Shown piece by piece: positions 28,986 to 38,274 of a DNA stretch of 64,000 nucleotides (within the stretch, counting starts at the first letter, position 1; every line of letters begins with the position of its first letter). Source of the stretch: Thermodesulfatator atlanticus DSM 21156 (GTDB lineage: Bacteria > Desulfobacterota > Thermodesulfobacteria > Thermodesulfobacteriales > Thermodesulfatatoraceae); the NCBI RefSeq assembly GCF_000421585.1, contig NZ_ATXH01000001.1, forward strand, positions 107,109-171,108. The letters run 5' to 3'. The position numbers and the translations under genes were made by a program. Below the pieces are notes generated by a model. The model had not been told where the DNA came from, made no database searches, and saw nothing but the letters and a program-made list of their open reading frames with translations.

Positions 28986-29535
28986 GATCTAACTCCAATA
29001 ACCTTTCTGGCCCAAAGGGCAATTTTTTAAAAAGCCTTCTTTCTAGAAGTTTAGTCAAAAAATATAGCCTTTCGATGTTAACAATAGAAGATGGGTTTTT
29101 CCCATAGCGCATTTTTAGATCTTCAAAACGTTCTTTTAAGGTGACGATTTTATCGTGCATTACCCTCTTATCTGCGTAATATACGATTTCTTCTTCGCGG
29201 ATGGGGCTTCCTGGCGGCCCAGGCGTTAAGAAAATGTGTTGGGCAACAATTTTTGCTACTTCAGGATAACCAAGCCTTGTTAATAGCTTAGCGGCTGAAG
29301 TGGCGTGATTTTCACCTGTTTTTAGGGAAATATGTTTAGTGACATCGTGCAAAAGGGAAGCTGCTTTAACCAAGGCAAGATCAAGATCCTCCCCAACCGC
29401 ACAAAGGGCCTCTGTCAAATAACAGGCAACCAAAGAAACTTTTTCACAGTGAGCAATAATATGAGGGGGAACGCCGTTTTCGTGAAGAATTTCATAACAT
29501 CTTGAAACATCCGGGACGCGGCTAATTTTTTTCAT
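28945..29535 (-). CDS. HD-domain phosphohydrolase-like protein
   Basis: 196 residues if started at the ATG at 29535 (in-frame ATGs at 29544 and 29562 also exist; none has a strong ribosome site). HD motif set: IAHCEKVSLVACYLTEALC, AASLLHDVTKHISL (the HD pair), NHATSAAKLLTRLGYPEVAK, IVAQHIFLTPG and EEEIVYYADKRVMHDKIVTL. Family members act on nucleotides or phosphate esters; the substrate here is unknown. The C-terminus overlaps ddl by 41 bp. Confidence 0.85.
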   Translation of the reverse strand: MKKISRVPDVSRCYEILHENGVPPHIIAHCEKVSLVACYLTEALCAVGEDLDLALVKAASLLHDVTKHISLKTGENHATSAAKLLTRLGYPEVAKIVAQHIFLTPGPPGSPIREEEIVYYADKRVMHDKIVTLKERFEDLKMRYGKNPSSIVNIERLYFLTKLLERRLFKKLPFGPERLLELDHAQSSFTLRRELS

Positions 29536-29562
29536 ACAGGCCATGTAAAAGCATTTACCCAA

Positions 29563-29912
29563 AAATCAATATTTCTGCCACTAGATTGTAACTTCCCTTT
29601 ATATCGTCACGAAGAAAAAAGCTATTTTTTGTAGAAAAAACTAAAAAAATAAAGATTTTACAACTTTTCCTTTTTGTTGAAAAACCTATTAGTTACTATC
29701 AACTTACACTAATTTCGAATTAAATTTAAAATAATTAGAAGACTTGCTGTCTTTATCTTTCAGGAAAGATTGCCACTAACCCCTAGTTTTAATGAAGAAA
29801 AATGGAAAAGATCCTTGAACATTCATAACTGGCCATATTTTGGGATAATGAATTTTGACCATCGAAAGGATGTCTGGTTAACTTGGCCGCATCCACTACG
29901 GAGGGGTCTTCT
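29563..29912 (+). other. AT-rich region upstream of dnaA (possible origin or dnaA control region)
   Basis: 350 bp without a gene. The part at 29620-29760 is very AT-rich, with A-runs and T-runs. Its position just before dnaA is where many bacteria keep oriC, but I find no convincing cluster of TTATCCACA-type DnaA boxes, so origin function is only a possibility. A GGAGGGG ribosome site sits at the right end, 6 bp before the dnaA ATG. Confidence 0.35.
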
Positions 29913-31301
29913 ATGGAAAGACTGTGGGAAGCGATACTGGACACTTTGCGTAACATACTTCCTGAAGCAAGTTTCAGGGTTTGGATAAAACCCCTAAAAT
30001 TTTTAAGCTTAGACGGAAACCACCTGATTATCGCTTGCCCCAACCAGTTTAGCCTTGATTGGATTAAGGAAAATTATCTTCCATATTTTGAAGAAGCCCT
30101 TAAATCACAAAAGATTTCCTTAAAAATCAAATTCAAGGTGATAGAAGAATCTTCCCCTCCCATTATTCAGGCAGAGCTTCCTTATGACCCCACAAGGCTT
30201 ATTGGCAGAAAGCTATCAAAGCGCTTTACTTTTGAAGAATTCGTGGTGGGAGAATGCAACAGACTTGCCTATGCCACTTGTTGGGCCATTGCTAATAAAG
30301 CCCCTGATAGCCCGATAATTTATCTTTGTGCCGGAACAGGTCTTGGCAAAAGCCATTTAAGCCAGGCTATTGGAAACCATCTCTTACAACATCCTTCTAA
30401 GGGGAAAATTTGCTATCTTACCGCGCAAGATTTTACCGCCCACGTGGTTAAGGCCTTGCGGCAAGATCGTTTGGAAGATTTCAAAGAAAAATTGCGCCAC
30501 GGGCTTGAAATCCTTATGCTTGAAGAGGTACATCGGTTTTCAGGTAAAGATTTTACCCAAAAAGAATTAGCGCTAACCCTGGATTATCTTTACGATCTTG
30601 GGAAAATAGTTGTCTTTACGGCGAATCGCCCCCCTCAGGAAATAGAAAAACTAGACGAAAGTCTGCGCAGCCGTTTTCAGGCAGGGGCCATCATAAAAAT
30701 TAATCCCCCTGATTATCAGACCCGCTTAAACATTATTAAACGCAAGGCCAAAAAACAGGGGATTACCCTCTCAGAAGAGGTAACAGAATTTCTTGCAAAA
30801 AATTTACGAGGCGATATCAGGCAAATAGAAAGCGCTATTGTGGGTTTGGTGGCGCGTTCAAGCCTTTTGCGTGAGCCCATAACGCTTGCTTTAGCTCAGG
30901 AACTGGTACAAGAAATAGCACCTCAGACCCCCGCGCTTACCAAAGATTTTATCGTTGACCTTGTTTGCAAACATTTCAGGGTAAGTCGGGAAGAACTTTT
31001 TTCGCGCAAACGAGAAAAAAAGATCGCCTTTCCCAGGCAGGTAGCCATGTATCTGTGTCGGCGTTTTACTGACGAAAGCCTCCAGTCTATCGGAAAGTTA
31101 TTTAACCGCGACCATGCCACGGTAGTTTATGCCGTAAAAAATATAGACAAAAAAATAAGCCAGCCAGGCTCACTTAAATACCAAATAGAGTACCTTTGCC
31201 GTGAAATCGAAGAATACACTCAACCCACTAAACAAAACGATCACAAAAGAATTACGCAAGATTCTGGGCAAGAGGCTGCTTACCTCGAGAGAAGATTGTA
31301 A
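29913..31301 (+). CDS. dnaA: Chromosomal replication initiator DnaA
   Basis: 462 residues from the ATG at 29913, which has GGAGGGG upstream (the frame is open to 29883). Domain I: MERLWEAILDTLRNILPEAS. Domain III AAA+: KRFTFEEFVVGECNRLAYAT, Walker A AGTGLGKSHLSQAIGNHL, Walker B region ILMLEEVHRF in place of the usual LxIDDIQF, sensor region ESLRSRFQAGAIIKINPPDY. Domain IV DNA-binding: RQVAMYLCRRFTDESLQSIG and FNRDHATVVYA, where most DnaAs have FGGRDHTTV. The divergent Walker B and domain IV resemble Desulfobacterota-type DnaA. The last 33 residues overlap the glcD gene and look non-homologous. Confidence 0.92.
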   Translation: MERLWEAILDTLRNILPEASFRVWIKPLKFLSLDGNHLIIACPNQFSLDWIKENYLPYFEEALKSQKISLKIKFKVIEESSPPIIQAELPYDPTRLIGRKLSKRFTFEEFVVGECNRLAYATCWAIANKAPDSPIIYLCAGTGLGKSHLSQAIGNHLLQHPSKGKICYLTAQDFTAHVVKALRQDRLEDFKEKLRHGLEILMLEEVHRFSGKDFTQKELALTLDYLYDLGKIVVFTANRPPQEIEKLDESLRSRFQAGAIIKINPPDYQTRLNIIKRKAKKQGITLSEEVTEFLAKNLRGDIRQIESAIVGLVARSSLLREPITLALAQELVQEIAPQTPALTKDFIVDLVCKHFRVSREELFSRKREKKIAFPRQVAMYLCRRFTDESLQSIGKLFNRDHATVVYAVKNIDKKISQPGSLKYQIEYLCREIEEYTQPTKQNDHKRITQDSGQEAAYLERRL

Positions 31302-32592
31302 GGCTTATGCGTGCGATAGTTCGCCTGAGTCTTTTTTACCAGATGCAGTAGCTTTGCCAGAAACTGCTGATGAGGTTGCTAAAATACTTGCCCTTGCCCA
31401 AGAATACCGTTTTCCAGTAATTCCTCGAGGTGCAGGAACAGCTACTACCGGGGCTTCTCTTGCATCCAAAGGAGGTCTTATCCTTTCGCTCTTGCGTTTA
31501 AACCACATCTTAGAAATAAACGAAGAAGACCTGGTGGCCGTGGTAGAGCCCGGGGTTTTTACTGGAGATTTCAAGCGAGAGGTAGAAGCAAGGGGGCTTT
31601 TTTATCCCCCAGATCCTGCCAGCTATGAATTTTCGACAATCGGTGGAAACGTGGCCTGCGGTGCTGGCGGGCCTAAAGGGCTTAAGTATGGAACAACCAA
31701 AGACTACGTCTTAGGGCTTGAGGTAGTCCTACCAGGGGGAGATAGATTATTCGTTGGCCGCCGCACCATGAAAGGAGTGGTTGGCTATGATCTTGTCCAT
31801 CTTTTAACCGGCTCAGAGGGTACTTTGGCAGTTATTACAAAATTGATTCTTAAGCTTATTCCCAAGCCGCCTTTTGAGGGAACCGTAGCAGCCTGGTTCT
31901 CGGGGCCTAAGGAAGTTGCAGAGGCCTTTCTCAAAGTATTACAAGAGGGACTCTTTCCCGCTACCGCAGAACTTCTTGATGAAACAACACTTTCCGCGGT
32001 GAAAAACTTTTTGCCGGAAAAAATTCCTGAAAAGGCAAAAGCGCTTTTGTTGCTAGAGTTTGATGGAGCTAAAAAACAGGTAGAAGAAGATATTTCTATA
32101 GCTGAGAAAAAACTTAAAGAAATTTGCCTTAAAGTTGAAATAGCTTACCGAAAAGAAGATCGTGAAAAACTCTGGCTGGCAAGACGTAGCATCTCTCCTG
32201 CACTTAAGCAAATAGCTAATGGGAAAATTGCAGATGATGTAGTTCTTCCGCGCAGCAAAGTACCTTTCCTTCTCGAGTTTGCTAAGCAAAAAGGTAAAGA
32301 GAAAGGGCTTTTTGTGGCTTGTTTTGGTCATTTAGGTGATGGAAATATTCACGTAAATATCATTTTTGATAAAAAAGACTTAAGCCAGTTAGAAAAAGCC
32401 AAAAAATTGCGCGAGGAAATACTCTCAGAGGTGCTTAGACTTTCAGGAACAATTTCTGGAGAGCACGGTATCGGTTTAACCAAAAAAGGCTATTTGCCAA
32501 AAGAGCTAAGCCCCGCGGGGCTAAGTATCATGAAAGAAATTAAGAAAATTTTTGATCCTTATAGCATTCTTAATCCGGGAAAAATTTTTTAA
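31201..32592 (+). CDS. FAD-binding GlcD-type oxidase (glycolate/D-lactate dehydrogenase subunit)
   Basis: 463 residues from a GTG at 31201. FAD_binding_4 domain: DAVALPETADEVAKILALAQ, PVIPRGAGTATTGASLASKG, GLFYPPDPASYEFSTIGGNV, GAGGPKGLKYGTTKDYVLG. FAD-oxidase C-terminal domain: CFGHLGDGNIHVNIIFD and SGTISGEHGIGLTKKGYLP. Family members oxidise D-2-hydroxy acids such as D-lactate or glycolate, usually with an FeS partner that is not next to it here. The start lies 101 bp inside the dnaA reading frame; no later in-frame start keeps the conserved LLTSREDCKAYACDSS segment, so the overlap appears real. Confidence 0.88.
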   Translation: MKSKNTLNPLNKTITKELRKILGKRLLTSREDCKAYACDSSPESFLPDAVALPETADEVAKILALAQEYRFPVIPRGAGTATTGASLASKGGLILSLLRLNHILEINEEDLVAVVEPGVFTGDFKREVEARGLFYPPDPASYEFSTIGGNVACGAGGPKGLKYGTTKDYVLGLEVVLPGGDRLFVGRRTMKGVVGYDLVHLLTGSEGTLAVITKLILKLIPKPPFEGTVAAWFSGPKEVAEAFLKVLQEGLFPATAELLDETTLSAVKNFLPEKIPEKAKALLLLEFDGAKKQVEEDISIAEKKLKEICLKVEIAYRKEDREKLWLARRSISPALKQIANGKIADDVVLPRSKVPFLLEFAKQKGKEKGLFVACFGHLGDGNIHVNIIFDKKDLSQLEKAKKLREEILSEVLRLSGTISGEHGIGLTKKGYLPKELSPAGLSIMKEIKKIFDPYSILNPGKIF

Positions 32593-32784
32593 ATAGATTC
32601 CTAGCTTCTTGGGGGAAAAATGAATCTCACCACTAATTTCTTTAAGGATAATACCGAAAAATTGTTAAGAATTGACTTAAAAAGAATTGGCAAAAGTCTT
32701 TATTGGATACAAAAATGAAGAGCGTACTTTTTTACTTAACGTTCCTAGGGGAGCGAGCTCTTGCTTGTCCTTCTGAGGTAGATT

Positions 32785-32876
32785 CGTTTAAGAATCCGTT
32801 CCTATTTTTCGGAACGAAAAATAGGAACAGCTCCCCTTACGTTGTATTACCGAGCCCTGCAATTTTGCAAAGGTGT
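32785..32876 (-). repeat. MITE-like palindromic element, copy F (one arm lost)
   Basis: Hairpin ATCCGTTCCTATTTTTCG / CGAAAAATAGGAAC, then an arm ending CAATTTTGCAAAGGTG; the other arm has decayed. It is in the 365-bp gap between the GlcD gene and the TonB receptor. The rest of that gap (32593-32784, 32877-32957) shows no gene; it is AT-rich with an AAAAGG ribosome site before the receptor. Confidence 0.75.
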
Positions 32877-32957
32877 AATAAAAACTTTACATAACCTAAG
32901 AATTTTTATATAGGGAATTTTGATTGCTTTAATTTTAAACACCAAAAGGTCTTGAAT

Positions 32958-34826
32958 ATGTCACGACACATATTTTGTGTATTATGTCTCTTTTTTTTGT
33001 TTTTAAACGCTCAAAATGTATGGTGCTATGAGCCGCTTTTAGAAGAAAAAAAACTCCAAGAGATAGTCTCTGCCGCACGACACGAAACTATTTTTTCGCA
33101 AGAGCCCGGGACTTTATCTGTCATTACAGCAAAAGATATAGAAATTTTAAATCCCCCAGACCTTTTGTGGGTTTTACGCTATCTACCAGGGGTTTTGCTG
33201 GAATATACCTCTACAGGCTACGCCAATATCATTTTGCGTGGTGGTGTAGCCATGTTCCCACCAATATCAATTCTTTTGGATGGGCGTCCTTATAACATCG
33301 AAGCGATTGGGATAACGGTTTGGCCATTTTTGTTGCTTGATCCTTCAGAAATTGAACGTATTGAATTGGTTCGTACCCCGGCATCAGTTCATTTTGGCTC
33401 AAACGCCGTAACAGGCGCCATAAATGTAGTTACCAAAACACCGGAAGAAATAAGAAAAAATAAAATAAATGTAATACTAGGAACACAAAGCTATAGGAAA
33501 GAAATAGGAATATTTAAAGAAGAGTTTTCTCCTTGGCATATCTATGCATTTCTTGGGCATGAACACATGGATGACTATGAACAAGACAAGCTTAATATGG
33601 AACGTCTAATGGCTCGCTTATCCGCAGCTCGTTTGACTAAACTTGGTACAGCTCGTATTGATATTGGATTATATCACGGCGACTTAAATAATTTATACCA
33701 TTTAAACCTATTTAACATTGGACAAGGCACAATATTGAATGCCAAAAATGTAAATCACTGGGGGGCTAGAATATCTCTTGAAGGTCCTTCTTATTTTTTA
33801 AGATTCTCTAATTTTTTAGCAGATGGGTATTTAGACTTTTCGGGCTTAGACGTAAAAAAACAATATTATAAACAAGGAGATTACTTAATAGAAGCAGAAA
33901 AAACTTTCTATTTTTACAAGCAAAGATTAAATTTAGGATTAAATGTAGAATACGTTACCGTAAATGCAGATTTCTTAGACAACGAATATCAAACCAGATT
34001 TGCCTTTTTTGGGGAAGATTTTATTAGCCTAAATAAAAAGGTTTCCTTAATAGTTGGAGCTCGCATAAACTATAACCCAATATCAGATTTTTTTATTTCT
34101 CCCAGAATATCTTCAATCATAAATCTATCGAATAATTTATCATTCCGATACACTTTTACAAAATCTTTTGGCAATCCGACAATTTTATTTAGCAATATAA
34201 ATGTCAAAAATTTCAGTGTTAGACAGCAAAATTATCCTTACGATCTATTGATAAACATTCAAAAAGAAAGTGATCCAGATTATTTAAAGCAAGACGCCCA
34301 TGAAATAACTATTAATATAAAGAACGGCAAAAACTATTTATTGATATCTGGATTCATTTACAACTTGAAAAATATTATGAATTATGAAAGCAAATTTAAC
34401 TTCCCACAAATTGAGTTTATTCCTGTAAAATATAAAAAGGAGATTAAGGGATTTGACATAGAATATAAACACAGGACCTCAAGTAATATAAACCTAAGAT
34501 TAAACTATGAATACACATATGTAAAAAATAAAACTATATCGTCAACAAGAAAAGAATTTCCAAGACATTTATTGTCAGGCTTATTAATTTTCAGGAATAA
34601 GAAAATAAGTTCTTATATTGGAGCAAATTATTTCAGCGAAAAGGAAGAAAATAACATCCTTATTAAGGATTTATTCTATTTAGACATGGGATTAAATTAT
34701 CAGATAAATAAAAATTTCAAACTTAGCATGCAAATTTTAAACGCACTAAAAGAAACAAACATAAATACGGAATTTGGAACGAAATTAGACAGACGCATTT
34801 TTGTAGGAATTGAATTCAAATGGTAA
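32958..34826 (+). CDS. TonB-dependent outer-membrane receptor
   Basis: 622 residues from the ATG at 32958 (AAAAGG upstream). Signal peptide about residues 1-23. Plug domain at about 40-160: SVITAKDIEILNPPDLLWVL, YLPGVLLEYTSTGYANIILR, ISILLDGRPYN, DPSEIERIELVRTPASVHFG, GAINVVTKTP. The rest is a beta-barrel with alternating aromatic strands, ending in RRIFVGIEFKW, a typical C-terminal outer-membrane signature. Imports a large or scarce ligand such as a metal chelate, cobalamin or sugar, using TonB. The ligand cannot be read from sequence. It overlaps the binding-protein gene by 7 bp. Coding DNA is strongly AT-rich. Confidence 0.92.
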   Translation: MSRHIFCVLCLFFLFLNAQNVWCYEPLLEEKKLQEIVSAARHETIFSQEPGTLSVITAKDIEILNPPDLLWVLRYLPGVLLEYTSTGYANIILRGGVAMFPPISILLDGRPYNIEAIGITVWPFLLLDPSEIERIELVRTPASVHFGSNAVTGAINVVTKTPEEIRKNKINVILGTQSYRKEIGIFKEEFSPWHIYAFLGHEHMDDYEQDKLNMERLMARLSAARLTKLGTARIDIGLYHGDLNNLYHLNLFNIGQGTILNAKNVNHWGARISLEGPSYFLRFSNFLADGYLDFSGLDVKKQYYKQGDYLIEAEKTFYFYKQRLNLGLNVEYVTVNADFLDNEYQTRFAFFGEDFISLNKKVSLIVGARINYNPISDFFISPRISSIINLSNNLSFRYTFTKSFGNPTILFSNINVKNFSVRQQNYPYDLLINIQKESDPDYLKQDAHEITINIKNGKNYLLISGFIYNLKNIMNYESKFNFPQIEFIPVKYKKEIKGFDIEYKHRTSSNINLRLNYEYTYVKNKTISSTRKEFPRHLLSGLLIFRNKKISSYIGANYFSEKEENNILIKDLFYLDMGLNYQINKNFKLSMQILNALKETNINTEFGTKLDRRIFVGIEFKW

Positions 34827-35704
34827 ACAGAAAATTTTTATTTTTATTAATAATTTATAGCATTATCGTAATAATTATACCACGTGTAACATATGCAGAA
34901 ATTATTGCTATAGTTCCTCATGAAACATACTACATTTACGCTTTGAAAAAGTTCGAAAATAAACTTAAGGAAAAGGGTATAAATATAGATAAAATCATAA
35001 CTGAGACCGATTTAATATTAAGCCAAGGTCAAAACACGTTTCTCCTTACTCTTGGTAGCCAAACAACCAAAAAATTTATTAACCGTAATATCAATTTATT
35101 CTTTTTTATGACAGCAGATATTACAATATTTGACAGCATCGTAAAAAAAACAAAGAAAAAAAATATTGCTGGAATTTTTTACATAGCGGACATTAATAAA
35201 AGATTAAATATTATAAAAAAATTATTTTCAGAACCATGTTCCATAGCGCTAATTTATTCTCCAAATAGTAGATTATATGCCAAAAAGATCCAAGAAATTT
35301 CAGAAAAAAAACAAATCAAATTATCCTTATATTTGACAAATTATGACGGATTTTCGGATACACTTTATAAAGCTATAAGAGAAAACGGAATTTTTTGGAT
35401 GATTCCAGATTCTAGCTTATATGATTATTCTAATATTAAATTAACATTAGTTACTGCTGTTAAATTCGGAAAACCTGTTATAACCTTTTCGCCTGTTTTT
35501 TTGGAGGGAGGAGCTTTTTTGAGTTACAAAATAGATACAGATAAATACATCGACCAAGCAGTCAAAAATTTTTATAATTGCTATATAGGAAGAGATTGCA
35601 ACATAGAATTTGCAGAAAATTTTAAGATCATCATAAACAAAAATTTAGCTAAGTTTTGGAAGATTAAAATTCCTACAGATCAAAAAAATATTATCTTAAA
35701 ATGA
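34820..35704 (+). CDS. Exported ABC-type substrate-binding-like protein (ABC_sub_bind family)
   Basis: 294 residues with an N-terminal signal peptide (about 1-26). The body has the two-lobe pattern of the ABC_sub_bind family (YP0099/PF04392): LLTLGSQTTKKFINRNINLF, NIAGIFYIADINKRLNIIKK, IALIYSPNSRLYAKKIQEIS, then ENGIFWMIPDSSLYDYSNIK and KPVITFSPVFLEGGAFLSYK. No ABC permease or ATPase is present; it sits between a TonB receptor and a membrane sensor kinase, with 4- to 7-bp overlaps. A ligand-presenting role for the kinase is plausible. AT-rich. Confidence 0.75.
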   Translation: MVNRKFLFLLIIYSIIVIIIPRVTYAEIIAIVPHETYYIYALKKFENKLKEKGINIDKIITETDLILSQGQNTFLLTLGSQTTKKFINRNINLFFFMTADITIFDSIVKKTKKKNIAGIFYIADINKRLNIIKKLFSEPCSIALIYSPNSRLYAKKIQEISEKKQIKLSLYLTNYDGFSDTLYKAIRENGIFWMIPDSSLYDYSNIKLTLVTAVKFGKPVITFSPVFLEGGAFLSYKIDTDKYIDQAVKNFYNCYIGRDCNIEFAENFKIIINKNLAKFWKIKIPTDQKNIILK

Positions 35705-37233
35705 AGGAATTTTTTGATTTTAAAAGTATTTATTTTCGCTTTGCTTCCTTGGTATTGATTGCCATCATGTCTTGTTCCATTTTCTTGACCAGTCTTTATG
35801 TCTTTTTTAAGAACAGAACCTATTGGAAAAATCAGACAGTTATATTACAGCAAATAGCTAAATCATTAGAAGAAAACATAAAATATTATTTACCGTTAAA
35901 TAAAAAACAGGAATTAAAAAATATATTTAAAACTTATATCGGAATCGCTGGTATTAGCAATATAGCCCTTTTTAAAGGGGATCAATTAATTGTTAGTGTT
36001 AAAGATTTACCTCATAAAAAAGCTATTATAAATTGCAAGGAAAATAAACTAGTATGGCACAATGATCACTTACACTTTAAAGTCAACTTTACTATTAATA
36101 TTCCCAAAACAGAAAACATTGAATCTTTAATCCTGAATCCTTTACCTCAAAATCTCCGTAAAACTCAAAAGTATTCACTTTGTTTTATCATATCTGGAAA
36201 AGCAGTCAAAAAAGAATTTTGGAGCACAATATTTCTTTCAATCATCATAGGAGCTTTGGCTACTTTAATTGTCAGTGTAATTGCATTATTAATGATAAAA
36301 AAGATTACAATGCCTTTAAAGAGGGCAACAGAAGACTTAATCAAGATTGCTGACGGAAAACTAGCTGAAATTGAAGAAAATATCTTGAAAAGCGATATAA
36401 AAGAAATACAAGAGTTAGCCCAAGCCTTCGATAAGATGGTAACTGCTTTAAAAAATAAAGAGGAAATGGTAAGAAAAGAAATCCAAGGCTATGTTGATGA
36501 GCTAGAAAGAAAAAACAAACAGTTACAACATACAATTAATGAATTAAAAGAAAGTCAGGAACAATTAATACAGGCTGAAAAACTGGCAGGTCTCGGCATC
36601 ATTGTTGCTGGAATTGCCCACGAGATAAATAATCCCCTTCAAGTTATAAATGGTTACTGTGAAATTCTTATGAACAAAGAAGATGATTCCAAAAAAATTG
36701 AACAATTAAAACGCATTCAGGATCACGTTCTAAGAATTAAGAAGATTACAGAATCCTTGGTAGAATATTCTAGGAAAGAGAAAAATCTTGCCCCAGTTAG
36801 CCTTAAGGAAGTAATTCAAAGCGCTATTGAAACTGTAAGCTTATCAGAAAGAACAAAAGCTGTTGTGTTTGATATAGATGTGGAGGTCAATAACTCAAAA
36901 GTTCTAGGACGGAAAACAGAATTACAACAAGTTTTTGTAAATCTCTTTCTAAATTCTATCCAGGCTATGAAAGGAAAAGGTAAAATAATTGTCAAAGCTA
37001 AAAAGAAAGACGGCTTTATCTACATCAAGGTAAAAGATACAGGTCCAGGGATCCCTGAAGAGCATCGTAAGTATATTTTTGATCCTTTTTTCACTACGAA
37101 AGAACCCGGAGAAGGCACTGGCCTTGGGCTAAATATTGTTTATCGGATTATTATGAGACACAGGGGTTATATTCGAGTATGCGATAACGACCCCGGAGCC
37201 ACCTTTGAAATTATTTTGCAGGCGTGCGACTAA
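35701..37233 (+). CDS. Membrane sensor histidine kinase with HAMP domain
   Basis: 510 residues. Membrane helix 1 ([20 protein letters not shown], about 14-33), a periplasmic sensor domain of about 150 residues without a recognisable fold, helix 2 ([19 protein letters not shown], about 180-200), HAMP ([20 protein letters not shown]), coiled coil ([20 protein letters not shown]), HisKA with [18 protein letters not shown], and HATPase_c ([49 protein letters not shown]). ATG overlaps the binding-protein gene (ATGA). No response regulator is adjacent. A weak stem-loop (TTTTGAT/ATCAAAA) follows the stop. Confidence 0.92.
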   Translation: MKEFFDFKSIYFRFASLVLIAIMSCSIFLTSLYVFFKNRTYWKNQTVILQQIAKSLEENIKYYLPLNKKQELKNIFKTYIGIAGISNIALFKGDQLIVSVKDLPHKKAIINCKENKLVWHNDHLHFKVNFTINIPKTENIESLILNPLPQNLRKTQKYSLCFIISGKAVKKEFWSTIFLSIIIGALATLIVSVIALLMIKKITMPLKRATEDLIKIADGKLAEIEENILKSDIKEIQELAQAFDKMVTALKNKEEMVRKEIQGYVDELERKNKQLQHTINELKESQEQLIQAEKLAGLGIIVAGIAHEINNPLQVINGYCEILMNKEDDSKKIEQLKRIQDHVLRIKKITESLVEYSRKEKNLAPVSLKEVIQSAIETVSLSERTKAVVFDIDVEVNNSKVLGRKTELQQVFVNLFLNSIQAMKGKGKIIVKAKKKDGFIYIKVKDTGPGIPEEHRKYIFDPFFTTKEPGEGTGLGLNIVYRIIMRHRGYIRVCDNDPGATFEIILQACD

Positions 37234-37263
37234 AAGAATTTTTGATTTTGTAACATCAAAAGC

Positions 37264-37392
37264 TTGCCTAATTTTCTTCTTCGGTGTTAAATACCCGCAA
37301 AACTCACGCCCGTATTAAGGGTGGTTGGGTGTTCGCATGCATGCGAATTGGCCACCTTGAGGGCGGAGGATAAACCCAAAGGAGGTACTTTT
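37264..37392 (+). promoter_or_regulatory. rpsB promoter and structured leader (possible S2 autoregulation)
   Basis: Candidate promoter TTGCCT (37264-37269), 18 bp, TAAATA (37288-37293). The leader then carries a perfect 16-bp palindrome TTCGCATGCATGCGAA (37332-37347) inside an imperfect outer stem (AAGGGTGG side against GGCCACCTT), followed by GGCGGAGG and AAAGGAGG just before the start. A structured rpsB leader that mediates feedback by S2 is known in other bacteria; this one is an analogy, not a match. Confidence 0.45.
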
Positions 37393-38241
37393 ATGTCAAG
37401 GCTTACCATGAAACAGCTTCTTGAAGCTGGTGTCCACTTTGGGCACCAAACCCGCCGCTGGAACCCAAAGATGAAACCTTTCATTTTTGGGGAAAGAAAC
37501 GGTATCCACATTATTGACCTTCAACAAACAGTCAAACTATTCGATGTAGCTTACGATTTTATCGTAGATACCGTGGCTAACGGAGGGAAAGTTCTTTTTG
37601 TGGGGACCAAACGTCAGGCCCAGGATACTATCAAAGAAGAAGCTGAGCGCTGCGGTATGTTTTACGTAAACCACCGTTGGCTTGGCGGCACTCTAACCAA
37701 TTTTCGCACTATAAGAAGAAGTATTGAAAAATTAAAACAACTTGAAGAGTGGTTTGAAGACGGCACCATTGAACGTTTCCCCAAAAAAGAACGCTTAAAG
37801 CTTGAAAGGCTTAAGCAAAAACTCGAACGCAACCTTGGCGGAATCAAAGAAATGGAAGACCTTCCTCAGGCAATTTATATTGTTGACCCCAAAAAAGAAC
37901 ACATTGCCGTGCTTGAAGCTCGTAAACTTGGTATTCCTATTGTGGCAATTGTTGACACCAACTGCGACCCTGACCTTATCGACTACATTATCCCTGGAAA
38001 CGATGATGCCATCAGGGCCATTAAGCTAATAACCAGCAGGATTGCGGATGCCTGCCTTGAAGGAAAATCCTTCTGGGAAGAAAAACTTCAGGCGGAGACA
38101 GACAAAGAAATCGAAGCCGAAATGATGGAAGCAGCAGAAGGAGAGGCTGAAGAAGCTGAAAAGCTTGCTGAAGAAATAGTCTCAGAGGCCCTGGCAGAAA
38201 CAGAATCAGAGACTGTAACCCAGGCTGAACAAAACCAGTAA
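37393..38241 (+). CDS. rpsB: 30S ribosomal protein S2
   Basis: 282 residues from the ATG at 37393, which has AAAGGAGG at the right distance; the frame is open to 37321 through the leader but the family starts at [19 protein letters not shown]. Conserved segments: [89 protein letters not shown]. The C-terminus has a glutamate-rich tail of about 45 residues, longer than in E. coli. First gene of the rpsB-tsf-pyrH-frr-uppS-cdsA-dxr-rseP operon. Confidence 0.97.
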   Translation: MSRLTMKQLLEAGVHFGHQTRRWNPKMKPFIFGERNGIHIIDLQQTVKLFDVAYDFIVDTVANGGKVLFVGTKRQAQDTIKEEAERCGMFYVNHRWLGGTLTNFRTIRRSIEKLKQLEEWFEDGTIERFPKKERLKLERLKQKLERNLGGIKEMEDLPQAIYIVDPKKEHIAVLEARKLGIPIVAIVDTNCDPDLIDYIIPGNDDAIRAIKLITSRIADACLEGKSFWEEKLQAETDKEIEAEMMEAAEGEAEEAEKLAEEIVSEALAETESETVTQAEQNQ

Positions 38242-38274
38242 AGCAAGTCAAGCAAAAAGTTAAGGAGGAGGAAA

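Noticed and set aside
29563..29912. A confirmed oriC before dnaA.
   Set aside because: AT-rich and in the right place, but I found no cluster of TTATCCACA-type boxes; kept only as a possibility.
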